Shown one piece after another: positions 52,448 through 60,477 of a DNA stretch of 64,000 bases. The stretch lies in assembly GCF_034044715.1 (NCBI RefSeq), contig NZ_JAXCLW010000006.1, forward strand, positions 124,001 through 188,000. The letters run 5' to 3'. A program made the position numbers and the translations under genes. A model generated the notes under the pieces. That model saw only the letters and a list, made by a program, of their open reading frames with translations, was not told the DNA's origin and did not search any database. Every line of letters starts with the position of its first letter. Positions within the stretch are counted from its first letter, which is position 1. The stretch comes from Dongia_B soli. GTDB lineage: Bacteria; Pseudomonadota; Alphaproteobacteria; Dongiales; Dongiaceae.

Positions 52448-53132
52448 ACCTTACCATGTGGTGGACGCGACGCCGGATCACGCCGTTGCCCTGGCGCGGA
52501 TCATGCGGCGGGCGGACCGGGACGAGATCCATGCCGCCTCGGGCCTTGGTCCGCTGGTGGGGCTCAGGGCCTCGCTCGATGCCTCGGTCCTGGCGCGCTG
52601 CTGGCTGGTCGAGGACCAGCCGGCCTGCATCTTCGGCTTGGCGACGGATTCGCTGCTGAGCGGCACCGGCCGGCCCTGGATGCTGACCAGCGATCTCCTC
52701 CTGCGCGAGCAACGCATTTTCCTGCGCCATTGCCGCGATTTCGTCGCCGAGATGCTGGACATCTTCCCGGTCCTCGCGAACTGGGTCGATGCGCGTTACA
52801 TCGGCTCGATCAAATGGCTGCATTGGATGGGCTTCCGCCTTTATCCCGCCGAGCCGCTCGGCCCGTTCGGGATGCTGTTTCATCGGTTTGAGATGCGGGG
52901 CGGGGATGTCGATTGCCAGCCGTCAGTCGCTACGGTGGACCCTCGGATCAAGTCCGAGGGTGACAATTCGGGGCAGGTTGATGTTGTGCAACACACATTG
53001 TCGATGAACATCGCACCACATCCGCAACAAACAAGGTTGTCACCCTCGGACTTGATCCCCGTCGGCGCAGGCCGACCTTCGTCGGCGGGGTCCACCGTGG
53101 AGACTGAAGAACGCAAGGTGACCCTGGCATGA
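52437..53132 (+). CDS. gp13-like virion protein with repeat-encoded C-terminus
   Basis: A 231-residue frame. Residues 1-160 (MARKPYHVVDATPDHAVALA to MLFHRFEMRGG) match the small GNAT-like internal virion proteins at the T7 gp13 position. From about residue 165 the sequence is encoded by two facing chromosomal palindromic repeats (52930-53100): VATVDPRIKSEGDN is a translated repeat core and QTRLSPSDL its reverse. The last bases overlap the GNAT gene start by four. The repeat insertion thus replaced the stop codon and added about 65 residues; stability of such a protein is uncertain. Confidence 0.72.
   Translation: MARKPYHVVDATPDHAVALARIMRRADRDEIHAASGLGPLVGLRASLDASVLARCWLVEDQPACIFGLATDSLLSGTGRPWMLTSDLLLREQRIFLRHCRDFVAEMLDIFPVLANWVDARYIGSIKWLHWMGFRLYPAEPLGPFGMLFHRFEMRGGDVDCQPSVATVDPRIKSEGDNSGQVDVVQHTLSMNIAPHPQQTRLSPSDLIPVGAGRPSSAGSTVETEERKVTLA
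52925..52975. repeat. Chromosomal palindromic repeat inside gp13-like gene
   Basis: Left flank CGTCAGTCGCTACGG, core TGGACCCTCGGATCAAGTCC then GAGGGTGACAA (52936-52966). It is translated in frame as part of the gp13-like protein tail. After it come GATGTTGTGCAAC-type tail bases, as in other copies. Confidence 0.8.
53037..53100. repeat. Palindromic repeat variant with an inserted second hairpin
   Basis: TTGTCACCCTCGGACTTGAT is a normal reverse copy, but the expected CCGAGGGTCCAC arm is interrupted: about 30 extra bases (53060-53090) carry CGTCGGCGCAGGCCGAC, itself a GTCGGC-GCAG-GCCGAC hairpin, and CGTCGGCGG. The remaining GGTCCACCGTGGAGACTGAA matches the usual outer flank. Confidence 0.7.
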
Positions 53133-53593
53133 CCGTCACCATCAAGCCCTGCACGGTTGACGAGATCGAGCGCAACCCGCATTTTCCGGCACTCGCCAGG
53201 GAATATGCATCGGAAGCGGCCATCCATGGCCTGCCGGCGCCGGTCGAGAAGCTCGCCGCCTATCGCCTGATCGAGGCCTCGGGCTGCTTCCAGGGCTATG
53301 GCGCCTTTCTCGACGATGATGAGCTGATCGGCTTCGTCGCCCTGCTGCTTCCGGTCATCCCGCATTACGGCGTGGCGATCGCGGTCAGCGAATCCTTTTT
53401 TGTCGCCGCCGCCCATCGCAAGAGCGGCGCCGGCATCAAGCTGTTGCGGGCGGCGGAGCGCCAGGCGCGGCAAGCCGGTTCGCCCGGCCTGCTGGTCAGC
53501 GCGCCTTATGGCGGCCGGCTGGCCCGGGTGCTGCCGCATCTCGGCTACCGCGAAACCAACCGGGTCTTTTTCAAGGAGATGGCCGATGCGTGA
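53129..53593 (+). CDS. GNAT-family acetyltransferase-like phage protein
   Basis: A 154-residue GNAT-fold protein. The acetyl-CoA-binding motif A region is FFVAAAHRKSGAGIKLLRAAERQA, where RKSGAG is the Q/RxxGxG/A loop, and a later motif B is LGYRETNRVFFKEM. Related proteins occur next to gp12- and gp13-like genes of podoviruses; whether they acetylate anything is unknown. Its ATG overlaps the repeat-extended upstream gene and its end overlaps the next gene by eight bases. Confidence 0.78.
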   Translation: MTVTIKPCTVDEIERNPHFPALAREYASEAAIHGLPAPVEKLAAYRLIEASGCFQGYGAFLDDDELIGFVALLLPVIPHYGVAIAVSESFFVAAAHRKSGAGIKLLRAAERQARQAGSPGLLVSAPYGGRLARVLPHLGYRETNRVFFKEMADA

Positions 53594-54062
53594 TCTAGCA
53601 GGGCTTGATGATCGCCCCGCCGCCAATGTCATCCCGGCGATGAGCGAGACGGCTCTGGCCAAGGTGCGGGCGCTGGAAAGCCTGGCCGCAAGCCAGCCGC
53701 AGCAGGAAATCGACACCGCGCATCTCTTTCATGCCGGCCTCTATGCCCGCACCATCCGCATCCCGGCCGGGGTGATGATCACCGGCGCGCTGATCAAGAT
53801 CCCGACCGTGCTGATCGTCAGCGGCGATGTCGTCATCTATCTCGACGGCGAGGCGCGGGAGCTGCACGGCTATCACGTCTTCGCCGCCAGCGCCGGCCGC
53901 AAACAGGCCTTCGTCGCCCTGGCCGACACCGATTTGACCATGCTGTTCCCGACCGCAGCAAAGACCATCGAGGCGGCGGAGCGGGCATTCACCGATGAGA
54001 CGGATCTCCTGGTCTCGCGGCGCGACACCAGTTTCAACACGGTCACCGTGACGGAGGACTAA
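53586..54062 (+). CDS. Cupin-like phage protein
   Basis: A 158-residue protein with an all-beta core in the middle (about 50-120): ARTIRIPAGVMITGALIKIP, TVLIVSGDVVIYLDGE and GYHVFAASAGRKQAFVALAD. The spacing resembles a small cupin barrel, but the metal-binding His/Glu set is mostly absent. Found at the same place in related podoviruses; function unknown. Start 53586 has AAGGAGATGG upstream. Confidence 0.68.
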   Translation: MRDLAGLDDRPAANVIPAMSETALAKVRALESLAASQPQQEIDTAHLFHAGLYARTIRIPAGVMITGALIKIPTVLIVSGDVVIYLDGEARELHGYHVFAASAGRKQAFVALADTDLTMLFPTAAKTIEAAERAFTDETDLLVSRRDTSFNTVTVTED

Positions 54063-54063
54063 G

Positions 54064-54645
54064 ATGACAGGTGCAACAACCGCGACCGCCGTCGCTTCGC
54101 TCGCCGCTGCCGCGATCTCGGCCGGCGTCTCCGTGGTTGGCTCGATCCAGCAAAGCCAGGCGCAATCGGCCCAGGCCAAGTACCAGGCCGCGGTCGCCCG
54201 CAACAACCAGATCATCGCCCAGCAAAATGCCGATGACGCCTTGAAGCGCGGCGATGTGGAGGAGCAGAAGCAGCGCCAGAAGGTCCAGCTCCTGCTGGGC
54301 CAGCAGCGCGCCGGCTTCGCTGCCCAGGGTGCCGACCTCACCAGCGGCTCGGTACTCGATATCCTCGGCGACACGGCGGCGACCGGCGAGCTGGACGCGC
54401 TCACCATCCGGAACAATGCGCAACGCGAGGCGCGCCAGTTTCTGCTGCAAGGCGTGAATTTCCAAGCCGATGCCCAGCTCTACCAGATGCAGGCGAAACA
54501 GGCGAAGACCGCCGGCTATTTCGATGCGACCAGTTCCTTCTTGGGCGGCGTGTCGCAGTTCGGGAAGAGCTACGCCGATTTCAGCACTTCTGGCGCTTTC
54601 AAATCCCAATCCCCGTCTAAGTCCACCACATCTTCTGTGCCGTAG
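54064..54645 (+). CDS. gp14-like internal virion protein
   Basis: A 193-residue protein: a hydrophobic Ala/Val-rich helix near the N-terminus (about 8-27), then Ala/Gln-rich helices (AKYQAAVARNNQIIAQQNAD, KRGDVEEQKQRQKVQLLLGQ), the segment FAAQGADLTSGSVLDILGDT and a Ser-rich tail. This matches the T7 gp14-type core protein that is ejected to form the outer membrane part of the DNA channel. It starts directly after the stop of the previous gene. Confidence 0.8.
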   Translation: MTGATTATAVASLAAAAISAGVSVVGSIQQSQAQSAQAKYQAAVARNNQIIAQQNADDALKRGDVEEQKQRQKVQLLLGQQRAGFAAQGADLTSGSVLDILGDTAATGELDALTIRNNAQREARQFLLQGVNFQADAQLYQMQAKQAKTAGYFDATSSFLGGVSQFGKSYADFSTSGAFKSQSPSKSTTSSVP

Positions 54646-54728
54646 CCGCCGATGTAAGTCACCGGCCCATCACATGCGACCGATCATTTTCGCGCCAGGC
54701 ATAAGGCTTGGGCGCAGCGGAGAGATTC

Positions 54729-57005
54729 ATGCCTCGCGTCCCGGAATATAACCAGCGCCAGATCGCGCTTGCCCCCGCCAACACGCCCTACCAGACCATG
54801 AAGCCGACAGCCGAGGCTTTCGGCAGCGATGTCGGCCGGGCGATGACGGATCTCGGCAAATCCCTCGGGTCCGTCGCGGACAGCCTTGGAGAGGCTGCAA
54901 AGTATTTGCGCCAGCAGGACCAGGCGAAGAACGAGACCGCCGCGGTTGATCTCTTCAACCAATTCACCGCGGCGCAGGGCAAAATCGCTGACAGTTACCA
55001 GACACTGCCCGGCAAGCTGGCGGTGGACGGCTACACGGCGACCGAGAAACAGCTCTCGGTCCTCAAGCGGGATTACTTGTCGCGCGCCGCCAATTCGGAG
55101 CAGGCCGAGCTCTTGAGCAAGGCCATGGAGGCGGGGAGCGCCACCGTCCTGGGGCAGATGCAGCGCTATCGCGACCAGCAGCAGGGTGTCTATGAGGACG
55201 ATGTCAGCACGACGCGGATCGATCAATCGATCCAGGGCATCGGCAGGTTTTATAACGACAGCCGGGAATACGCCAAGGGCCTATATCTGGCGCAAGCCGA
55301 GAGCCTGGACCAGCTCAGGCGTCACCAGGCAGGGCCGGAGGAGATCAAGGCGGCACTGGCGCAGGTCGCCAGCAGGGCCATGCGGGCCCGGGTCGAGGGG
55401 GCGATGGCGCAGCGCGACAGCGGCGCGGCACGAAACCTGTTCAGCCTATATGAAGCCAATCTGCTGCCGGATGACCGGGCGGCGACGAGCGCCCGGCTCG
55501 ATCATCTGGAATTCAACAACCGGGTCGAGGATGAAACTGCCCGTATCCTGCAGGCTTCACCGCTGCGCCTCGGCAGCGAGCAGCATGGCAAGACCGCGAC
55601 CGAACCCAGCCCGCCGGATGCCGAGGCGCGCCTGGCCATGGCAGAGAAGATCGCCGACCCGCAACTGCGGTTGGCCGTATCGGATCGGATCGCTTCGCAG
55701 ACCATACGGGACCAGCAAACCTATCTGACCCAGCAGCGGCACTTGAAGGGCCAGGCGAAGGACATCATCGACCGGGGCGGTTCCGTCACCGACATTCCCT
55801 ATCAGATGCTCATTGGCATCGACGCGAAAGGGAAGGCTGCGTTGAGCGCCTATGCCAAGGCCGGCGGCAGGATCACAACCGATCCCGTTGTCTATTACGG
55901 GCTGAAGAACCTCGCGCTGGACGATCCGCAGGCTTTTCTCGATGTCGATCTCAACGATCACCTCGGCGAGATCGAGGCGAAGGACCTCGCAACGCTCGAC
56001 CAATTGCAGCAAAGCCTGCGCAGCGGCAACCACGACCCGCAGCTCGACCTGGAGCGGGTCTATAAAGACAATATCGACCGAACCCTCCGCGGGCTCGATC
56101 TTTCCGCAACCGACATTGCGAAACTCTATCACGAGGTCGATCGCGATCTGGCCGGCTACCAAGCCGCAACCGGCCGCAAGGCGACACCGGCAGAGCAACA
56201 AAAGATTGCCGACCAGGCCGTAATCGATATGAAGCTCGATCGGCGGAGCTTCGCTATGACGCGATATGGCGGGGTCATCTCGACAACTGGCAGAACGGCG
56301 ACCGCAAACGACAACTCGTTGATGATTCGGACTGCGGATCATGTACCTCCATCTCAATCTAGCCCACCATCTAAAGAGGGCCCTGCTACGACCGAGCCGG
56401 CGCAGCAGGCGGTACCAACTAATGTAGCGCCTCCGAAGGAAAAGGTTTCAAAATCAAAGAACACCGCCCAGGCTGATGGACCGAAGGCAGATCAAGCCAT
56501 TCGAGCATTAGAAAAATATAAAGCTGCGCAATGGCCAGTAGGGGAATATCGGACATTAACTAAACGTGACGCAGCTTCCGGCCAGGGTGCTGGTGGCTTC
56601 GGGCGTGGCCGAAATGGTGGGGTAAAGGGGCATTGGGGAATTGATATCGAAGCTCCGGTGGGCTCTCCTGTCTATGCCGTGTCAGACGGCAAGGTTGTCC
56701 TCGTGGATTATAACAAGTCATTTGGGTATCAGATCGTTATTGAGCATGCTGGCGGCTTTTACACGCAGTATGCGCATCTCGATTATCCGTTCATTGTCAA
56801 GGGCGGTCTACCGCATCGAAGGAACAAGGATCTCGTCAAAGTCGGCCAGGTCGTGAAAGCTGGGGATCAAATTGCAGAGATCGGGCGAAGTGGAAACGCT
56901 ATCAAGGTGAAATATTCTCATCTGCATTTCGAAGTGCGTTATGGAAGTGCCACGCCTCATCTCAACGGCGGTACGGTAGTTGACCCACTTTTGTTTTTAA
57001 ATTAA
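54729..57005 (+). CDS. Large internal virion protein with C-terminal M23 (LytM) peptidase
   Basis: A 758-residue protein. Residues 1-500 are a podovirus ejection-type protein rich in Gln, Ala and Asp, with the segment QAKDIIDRGGSVTDIPYQML and AYAKAGGRITTDP at about 345-390 and AATGRKATPAEQQKI near 480-495. A Ser/Pro/Thr linker (about 530-600) leads to a zinc peptidase: His635 and Asp639 in HWGIDIEAPVG, His683 in YAHLDYP, and His731/His733 in HLHFEVR. The tail from about 56250 is lower in G+C than the front. Shortened copies of the middle region follow downstream (58272-59528; 60147-60307). Start 54729 (MPRVPEYN) has GGAGAG upstream. Confidence 0.85.
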   Translation: MPRVPEYNQRQIALAPANTPYQTMKPTAEAFGSDVGRAMTDLGKSLGSVADSLGEAAKYLRQQDQAKNETAAVDLFNQFTAAQGKIADSYQTLPGKLAVDGYTATEKQLSVLKRDYLSRAANSEQAELLSKAMEAGSATVLGQMQRYRDQQQGVYEDDVSTTRIDQSIQGIGRFYNDSREYAKGLYLAQAESLDQLRRHQAGPEEIKAALAQVASRAMRARVEGAMAQRDSGAARNLFSLYEANLLPDDRAATSARLDHLEFNNRVEDETARILQASPLRLGSEQHGKTATEPSPPDAEARLAMAEKIADPQLRLAVSDRIASQTIRDQQTYLTQQRHLKGQAKDIIDRGGSVTDIPYQMLIGIDAKGKAALSAYAKAGGRITTDPVVYYGLKNLALDDPQAFLDVDLNDHLGEIEAKDLATLDQLQQSLRSGNHDPQLDLERVYKDNIDRTLRGLDLSATDIAKLYHEVDRDLAGYQAATGRKATPAEQQKIADQAVIDMKLDRRSFAMTRYGGVISTTGRTATANDNSLMIRTADHVPPSQSSPPSKEGPATTEPAQQAVPTNVAPPKEKVSKSKNTAQADGPKADQAIRALEKYKAAQWPVGEYRTLTKRDAASGQGAGGFGRGRNGGVKGHWGIDIEAPVGSPVYAVSDGKVVLVDYNKSFGYQIVIEHAGGFYTQYAHLDYPFIVKGGLPHRRNKDLVKVGQVVKAGDQIAEIGRSGNAIKVKYSHLHFEVRYGSATPHLNGGTVVDPLLFLN

Positions 57006-57036
57006 ATTCTACTATCGGTAGAATTCTGGGTTTGCT

Positions 57037-57582
57037 ATGAAAACTCTGCTATGTGCCCTTATCGGGATCAGCTTATCGGTTCCTGCTTGGGCTGAGGGGT
57101 GTAAACCGTTCCATGATAGGGAGGATAGGTTTTCCTTTGGGAAAACGATGATTGGCGAAGCTCGCAAGCCAATTCCGCCTTCAGCGCCGCAGTCGGAGAA
57201 TTGCCGCGGCAGCCAAAAGCTCTCCGATTTTTGCGTTTACGTCGACACCGACGGTGTCACGTATTTTGTCGACGATAAAATAGTTGTTCGGAAGGAAATC
57301 CGGGATATTGCGGGCTATCGAGGCTCGTTGATCGCGGGTGTCGCCGATGGGGATGTCGTTGCTCAAGTGACTCACAAACTTGACGATTTGCCCTGGGATT
57401 TCCCCTCTTGGCACATCGAAACCGCTGAGGGAAATAACTCCGTTCTCGTTACGGATGTATGTGTGCTCAGCGGCAATGGCACGCTGGTTAATTACGAATT
57501 GGAATTTGATTGGCAAGACAGGTTGATCGGTATTGCGTCGTCATCCCAGCTTTATTGGCAAGAGTATTGGGAGACACAATAA
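57037..57582 (+). CDS. Exported protein after M23 cassette, candidate immunity protein
   Basis: A 181-residue protein with a clear Sec signal peptide (MKTLLCALIGISLSVPAWA, cleavage before EGC). The mature part is beta-rich and has four Cys (in EGCKPF, ENCRGS, DFCVYV and DVCVLS), which could form disulfides in the periplasm. No family recognised. It begins 31 bases after the peptidase gene and shares its lower G+C. A periplasmic partner encoded directly after a cell-wall hydrolase fits the immunity position of polymorphic toxin pairs, but this is an inference; it could equally be a chaperone or an unrelated cargo gene. Confidence 0.6.
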   Translation: MKTLLCALIGISLSVPAWAEGCKPFHDREDRFSFGKTMIGEARKPIPPSAPQSENCRGSQKLSDFCVYVDTDGVTYFVDDKIVVRKEIRDIAGYRGSLIAGVADGDVVAQVTHKLDDLPWDFPSWHIETAEGNNSVLVTDVCVLSGNGTLVNYELEFDWQDRLIGIASSSQLYWQEYWETQ

Positions 57583-57689
57583 GTGGGTCAAATAAGGTGA
57601 GCCATGGCAAAGGCGCTTAGAATTATCTGGGATGCATTGGCAATCGGGATGTTGGCCCAACTGGCTGGGATTGGAATGGCTTGGCCTGC

Positions 57690-58034
57690 GCGGCGGTGCC
57701 GGCCTGGAGCATGTAGCAGCATCAACCATTCGCGACGTTGCCAAGCAGACAGGTAAGGAGGCCCTGAAAGAAGTCACCAAAGGACGGCGCTTACGTTAAG
57801 AAGGGAGGGCGCTATTGGTTTACTGATGCCAACGATAAAAATTTTCTCCAACTTCAAGTAAGAAGCTTACGTGGAGTGGATTCAATGAATGTCTATTTTA
57901 TAAGCGTGCAAGCACTCTTTCACGCGTGCACTGATCGCACAGATCTCGTTTTACTTCGAAGTCAACAAGATGTGCCTGCGTTTGAAGAAATAGCAAAAAA
58001 ATACGGATTGCACCTTCTTCCAAGCATCGAATAG
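57690..58034 (+). pseudogene. Degraded C-terminal cassette remnant
   Basis: Coding-like sequence in two frames. The first reads LRGGAGLEHVAASTIRDVAK then QTGKEALKEVTK and stops after GRRLR near 57799. A second frame carries on with KDGAYVKKGGRYWFTDANDK, a middle part with VDSMNVYFISVQALF, and ends KKYGLHLLPSIE at a stop at 58032-58034. A one-base shift near 57787-57795 would join them. No start codon with a ribosome site is seen. It looks like the C-terminal domain or immunity gene of another, broken cassette. No family recognised. Confidence 0.4.
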
Positions 58035-58349
58035 CGATTAGGTTTGTGGATTTCCGGCGCGCAAACCGGCAATGTGTCTCATGATCTGATAGATTGACGT
58101 GGCGATCGGCAACACCGGTTGCACACGCTTCCTTCCAGCTGGCCTTAACCAGATCATTTCCCTCCAACTTAAAGTCAAACGGATAGTCAGTTACTTTTCG
58201 ATGTAGCTGGCTTTTTGTTATGAACAACGGTTGGAGCGAAGCGTTATTCTGCGGCATCAAGCCGACACCGCCGCTCAGGCCTTCACGGCGCCCAGCTCGC
58301 CCGCCTGGCCAAGGTAGCGGAGATTGAGGACCCGGATCTGCGCCAGCGG

Positions 58350-59528
58350 GTGGCGGCGAATGTCGCCCTGGCGACCCAGCGGGAGAAGCAGACCTATCTC
58401 GCCAATCAGCGGCAATTAAAGACGCAGGCCAAGGACATCCTCGACCGGGGCGGCAGCATCACCAGCATTCCCTATCAGACCTATATCGGCATCGATCCCA
58501 AGGGCCGAGAAGCCATCGATGGTTATGCCAAGGCTGGCGGCAGGATCACCACCGATCCCGCCACCTTCTATCGGCTGCGTGATGAGGCGCTGGATCATCC
58601 CCAAAGCTTCCTCGATACCGATCTCAACGACTACATCCATCTGGTCGATGGCAAGGACATGTCCAAGCTCTCGGCTTTGCAGGCCACGCTCAAGGACAAG
58701 GGGCCGAACGATCCCGCGTTCAGCCTGCAGCGCAGCTACAAGGCCAATACCGATCGTGTATTGCAACAGCTAGGCTTGACAGCAGATTCCAACAGCCAGC
58801 ATGAAACGGCGTTAGCCGGGCGAACGGCCGAAAGTAAGAGTATGTCGGAGGGTACGGTGATTAAATCCGCCGATGACGATGATCTGCAGATGAAGATTGT
58901 CGTGGCGTTTCGCCGCAATGTCGATATTGCTCTCAGCGCTCACGAAGCTGCTACCGGTCGTCAGGCGACACCCCCTGAACAGCAGCAGATCGTCAACCAA
59001 ACGGCAGCCAATTTACGCCGCATCAAGGCGGAGCATGAGGAACAATCTAATAACACGTTTTATTCAAAAGCGAACTCATCCGACGACAGCGCGCAGCCGC
59101 TATTGATCCAAATAGCAAGCGGCCAACCTCAGACGGATGTTCCTGAGATTTCAGAAAAGAATGACGTCCGAAATCTGAAAGCGGATTCGAATGAGCAGAT
59201 ATTGGCACTCAATATGTTCGAAAAGATGTTTGTCACCGATGACATTGAAAAGAAGATCAAGAAGGTTATCGGCAGTGCCACAATGGGAACCCTCAGCAAA
59301 GATCAGATCAATGATATCTACGATGAGGTCCTAGACAACATTGATAGGGAAGATGCGGAGCGCTTTGTCAAAATCAATCCAAACAGGATTCCAATGATTC
59401 TCAATAAACAACAAATGGATATCATTAGAAGGCAAATTGATGCTTTGCCGGACGATCTTCGAGACGCTGCTACTAAGGGTCTCGATAAAGCTCTCCAGAG
59501 CGGGCAAGTTAATTGCCCAGATTGCTAG
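58350..59528 (+). CDS. Orphan copy of the virion protein middle region with a different C-terminus
   Basis: 392 codons from GTG 58350; similarity in frame extends left to about 58272 without any ATG, so this is a 5'-truncated copy. Residues 10-150 match residues about 335-470 of the virion protein at 54729 (QAKDILDRGGSITSIPYQ, YAKAGGRITTDP); DNA at 58524-58560 matches 55852-55888 at 35 of 37 bases. The shared part ends after AATGRQATPPEQQQI. Beyond this a new, charged, helical C-terminal domain (about 230-392, NEQILALNMFEKMFVTDDIE to QVNCPDC) of no known family begins. It lacks a visible ribosome site and is probably silent unless recombined. Confidence 0.6.
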   Translation: MAANVALATQREKQTYLANQRQLKTQAKDILDRGGSITSIPYQTYIGIDPKGREAIDGYAKAGGRITTDPATFYRLRDEALDHPQSFLDTDLNDYIHLVDGKDMSKLSALQATLKDKGPNDPAFSLQRSYKANTDRVLQQLGLTADSNSQHETALAGRTAESKSMSEGTVIKSADDDDLQMKIVVAFRRNVDIALSAHEAATGRQATPPEQQQIVNQTAANLRRIKAEHEEQSNNTFYSKANSSDDSAQPLLIQIASGQPQTDVPEISEKNDVRNLKADSNEQILALNMFEKMFVTDDIEKKIKKVIGSATMGTLSKDQINDIYDEVLDNIDREDAERFVKINPNRIPMILNKQQMDIIRRQIDALPDDLRDAATKGLDKALQSGQVNCPDC

Positions 59529-59646
59529 GGAGTGTCCTGGATTCTCTCGCTTTTATTCCATTTGTGATTTACACGTATAAAGGGTTTATATATGATGCTG
59601 AATGTTCTTAGAATTTGCTAAGCGTTTTTATCGATAGAGGCCTACG

Positions 59647-60018
59647 TTGAGCAGGCGAATGATGACGATAATGCTCCCGGCGCTGTCGTTCTTATATCTG
59701 TGTCTCGATATCATCGATGACCACCTTAAAGCGCGTCAAATGACAGATGGCTGGGCTCTTGGAAAGATATCGAGCTATCTTGAGATTCCTTTTCCGAATT
59801 CGCTTGTTCCTTTGCTGTCACCTGCCTGGGGAGATTCGGAATTCGCGAAAGTGATCTTCTTACCAATTTTAATTATAGCGTCATGGGGTGTCGGCTGTAC
59901 GGTGGATGAAGCTATTAGCCATCAAGGATTGGTTAAGAGTGTGATAGGCTACGCAGTAATTTCCTTTTCTATGTATTTTTTGGCGCTGTACGTGTTTTTC
60001 CACTCTTTGAGTTTTTAA
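59647..60018 (+). CDS. Small membrane protein after orphan cassette, candidate immunity protein
   Basis: A 123-residue protein with about three hydrophobic helices (about 7-24, 65-85 and 97-118) and little soluble sequence. AGAGG lies six bases before TTG 59647, so that start is preferred; ATG 59659 would shorten it by four residues. G+C is clearly below the phage genes around it. It follows the orphan C-terminal domain gene by about 120 bases. Membrane immunity proteins are usual for toxins acting on the envelope, but no family match supports this, so the role is inferred from position. Confidence 0.5.
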   Translation: MSRRMMTIMLPALSFLYLCLDIIDDHLKARQMTDGWALGKISSYLEIPFPNSLVPLLSPAWGDSEFAKVIFLPILIIASWGVGCTVDEAISHQGLVKSVIGYAVISFSMYFLALYVFFHSLSF

Positions 60019-60146
60019 ATCCGCAGAAATATTCCGACTGGTTAGTTTATCAGGGAGCTTTGAGCGCCTTTCAGCGCCAAAGGCCCGGCGGCCTATCGGC
60101 GCGGGCTGATGCATAACCAGGCGACGATCACCCGCAATACCTGGAT

Positions 60147-60307
60147 ACGCGCTCGGCCGAGCAGGCTTTCCAGAATTACAACACCCAGTGCTTCACGCGG
60201 TCATCCGGCAATTCGCCACTAAGGGCGACATCGCCGGCGCGCGGCGCGTGTTGGAGCGACAGGCCGACAACCTCACGCCCGCTGCATGGGCGCAACTGGA
60301 TCATTAA
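60147..60307 (+). pseudogene. Fragment of a virion protein homologue
   Basis: Two frames give RSAEQAFQNYNTQ and, after a one-base shift near 60190, VLHAVIRQFATKGDIAGARR then VLERQADNLTPAAWAQLDH and a stop at 60305-60307. The pattern resembles residues about 215-260 of the protein at 54729 (RVEGAMAQRDSGAARNLFSL... ATSARLDH). It is a relic of a further copy between two cassettes. The surrounding 60019-60477 holds no intact gene. Confidence 0.5.
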
Positions 60308-60477
60308 CCGACGGCTCCGCCGGCACTTATGCCTTCACACAGTCCAGCCAACCGAATCTATCGACCGACTGTCGACGGTGATGGGGATCCAGGCGCTTTC
60401 CGAAGTTAAATGAAATTTCGAAAAATCGTTGCTATAATATCAACATTTCCAGATCAAAAGTCATAAGAGGTGAACCC

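Noticed and set aside
57898..58260. 120-codon minus-strand frame in the cassette region
   Set aside because: The part from 58035 to 58260 looks somewhat protein-like, but the rest is antisense to a plus-strand fragment with better coding character, and there is no ribosome site or family. Kept only as part of a finding.
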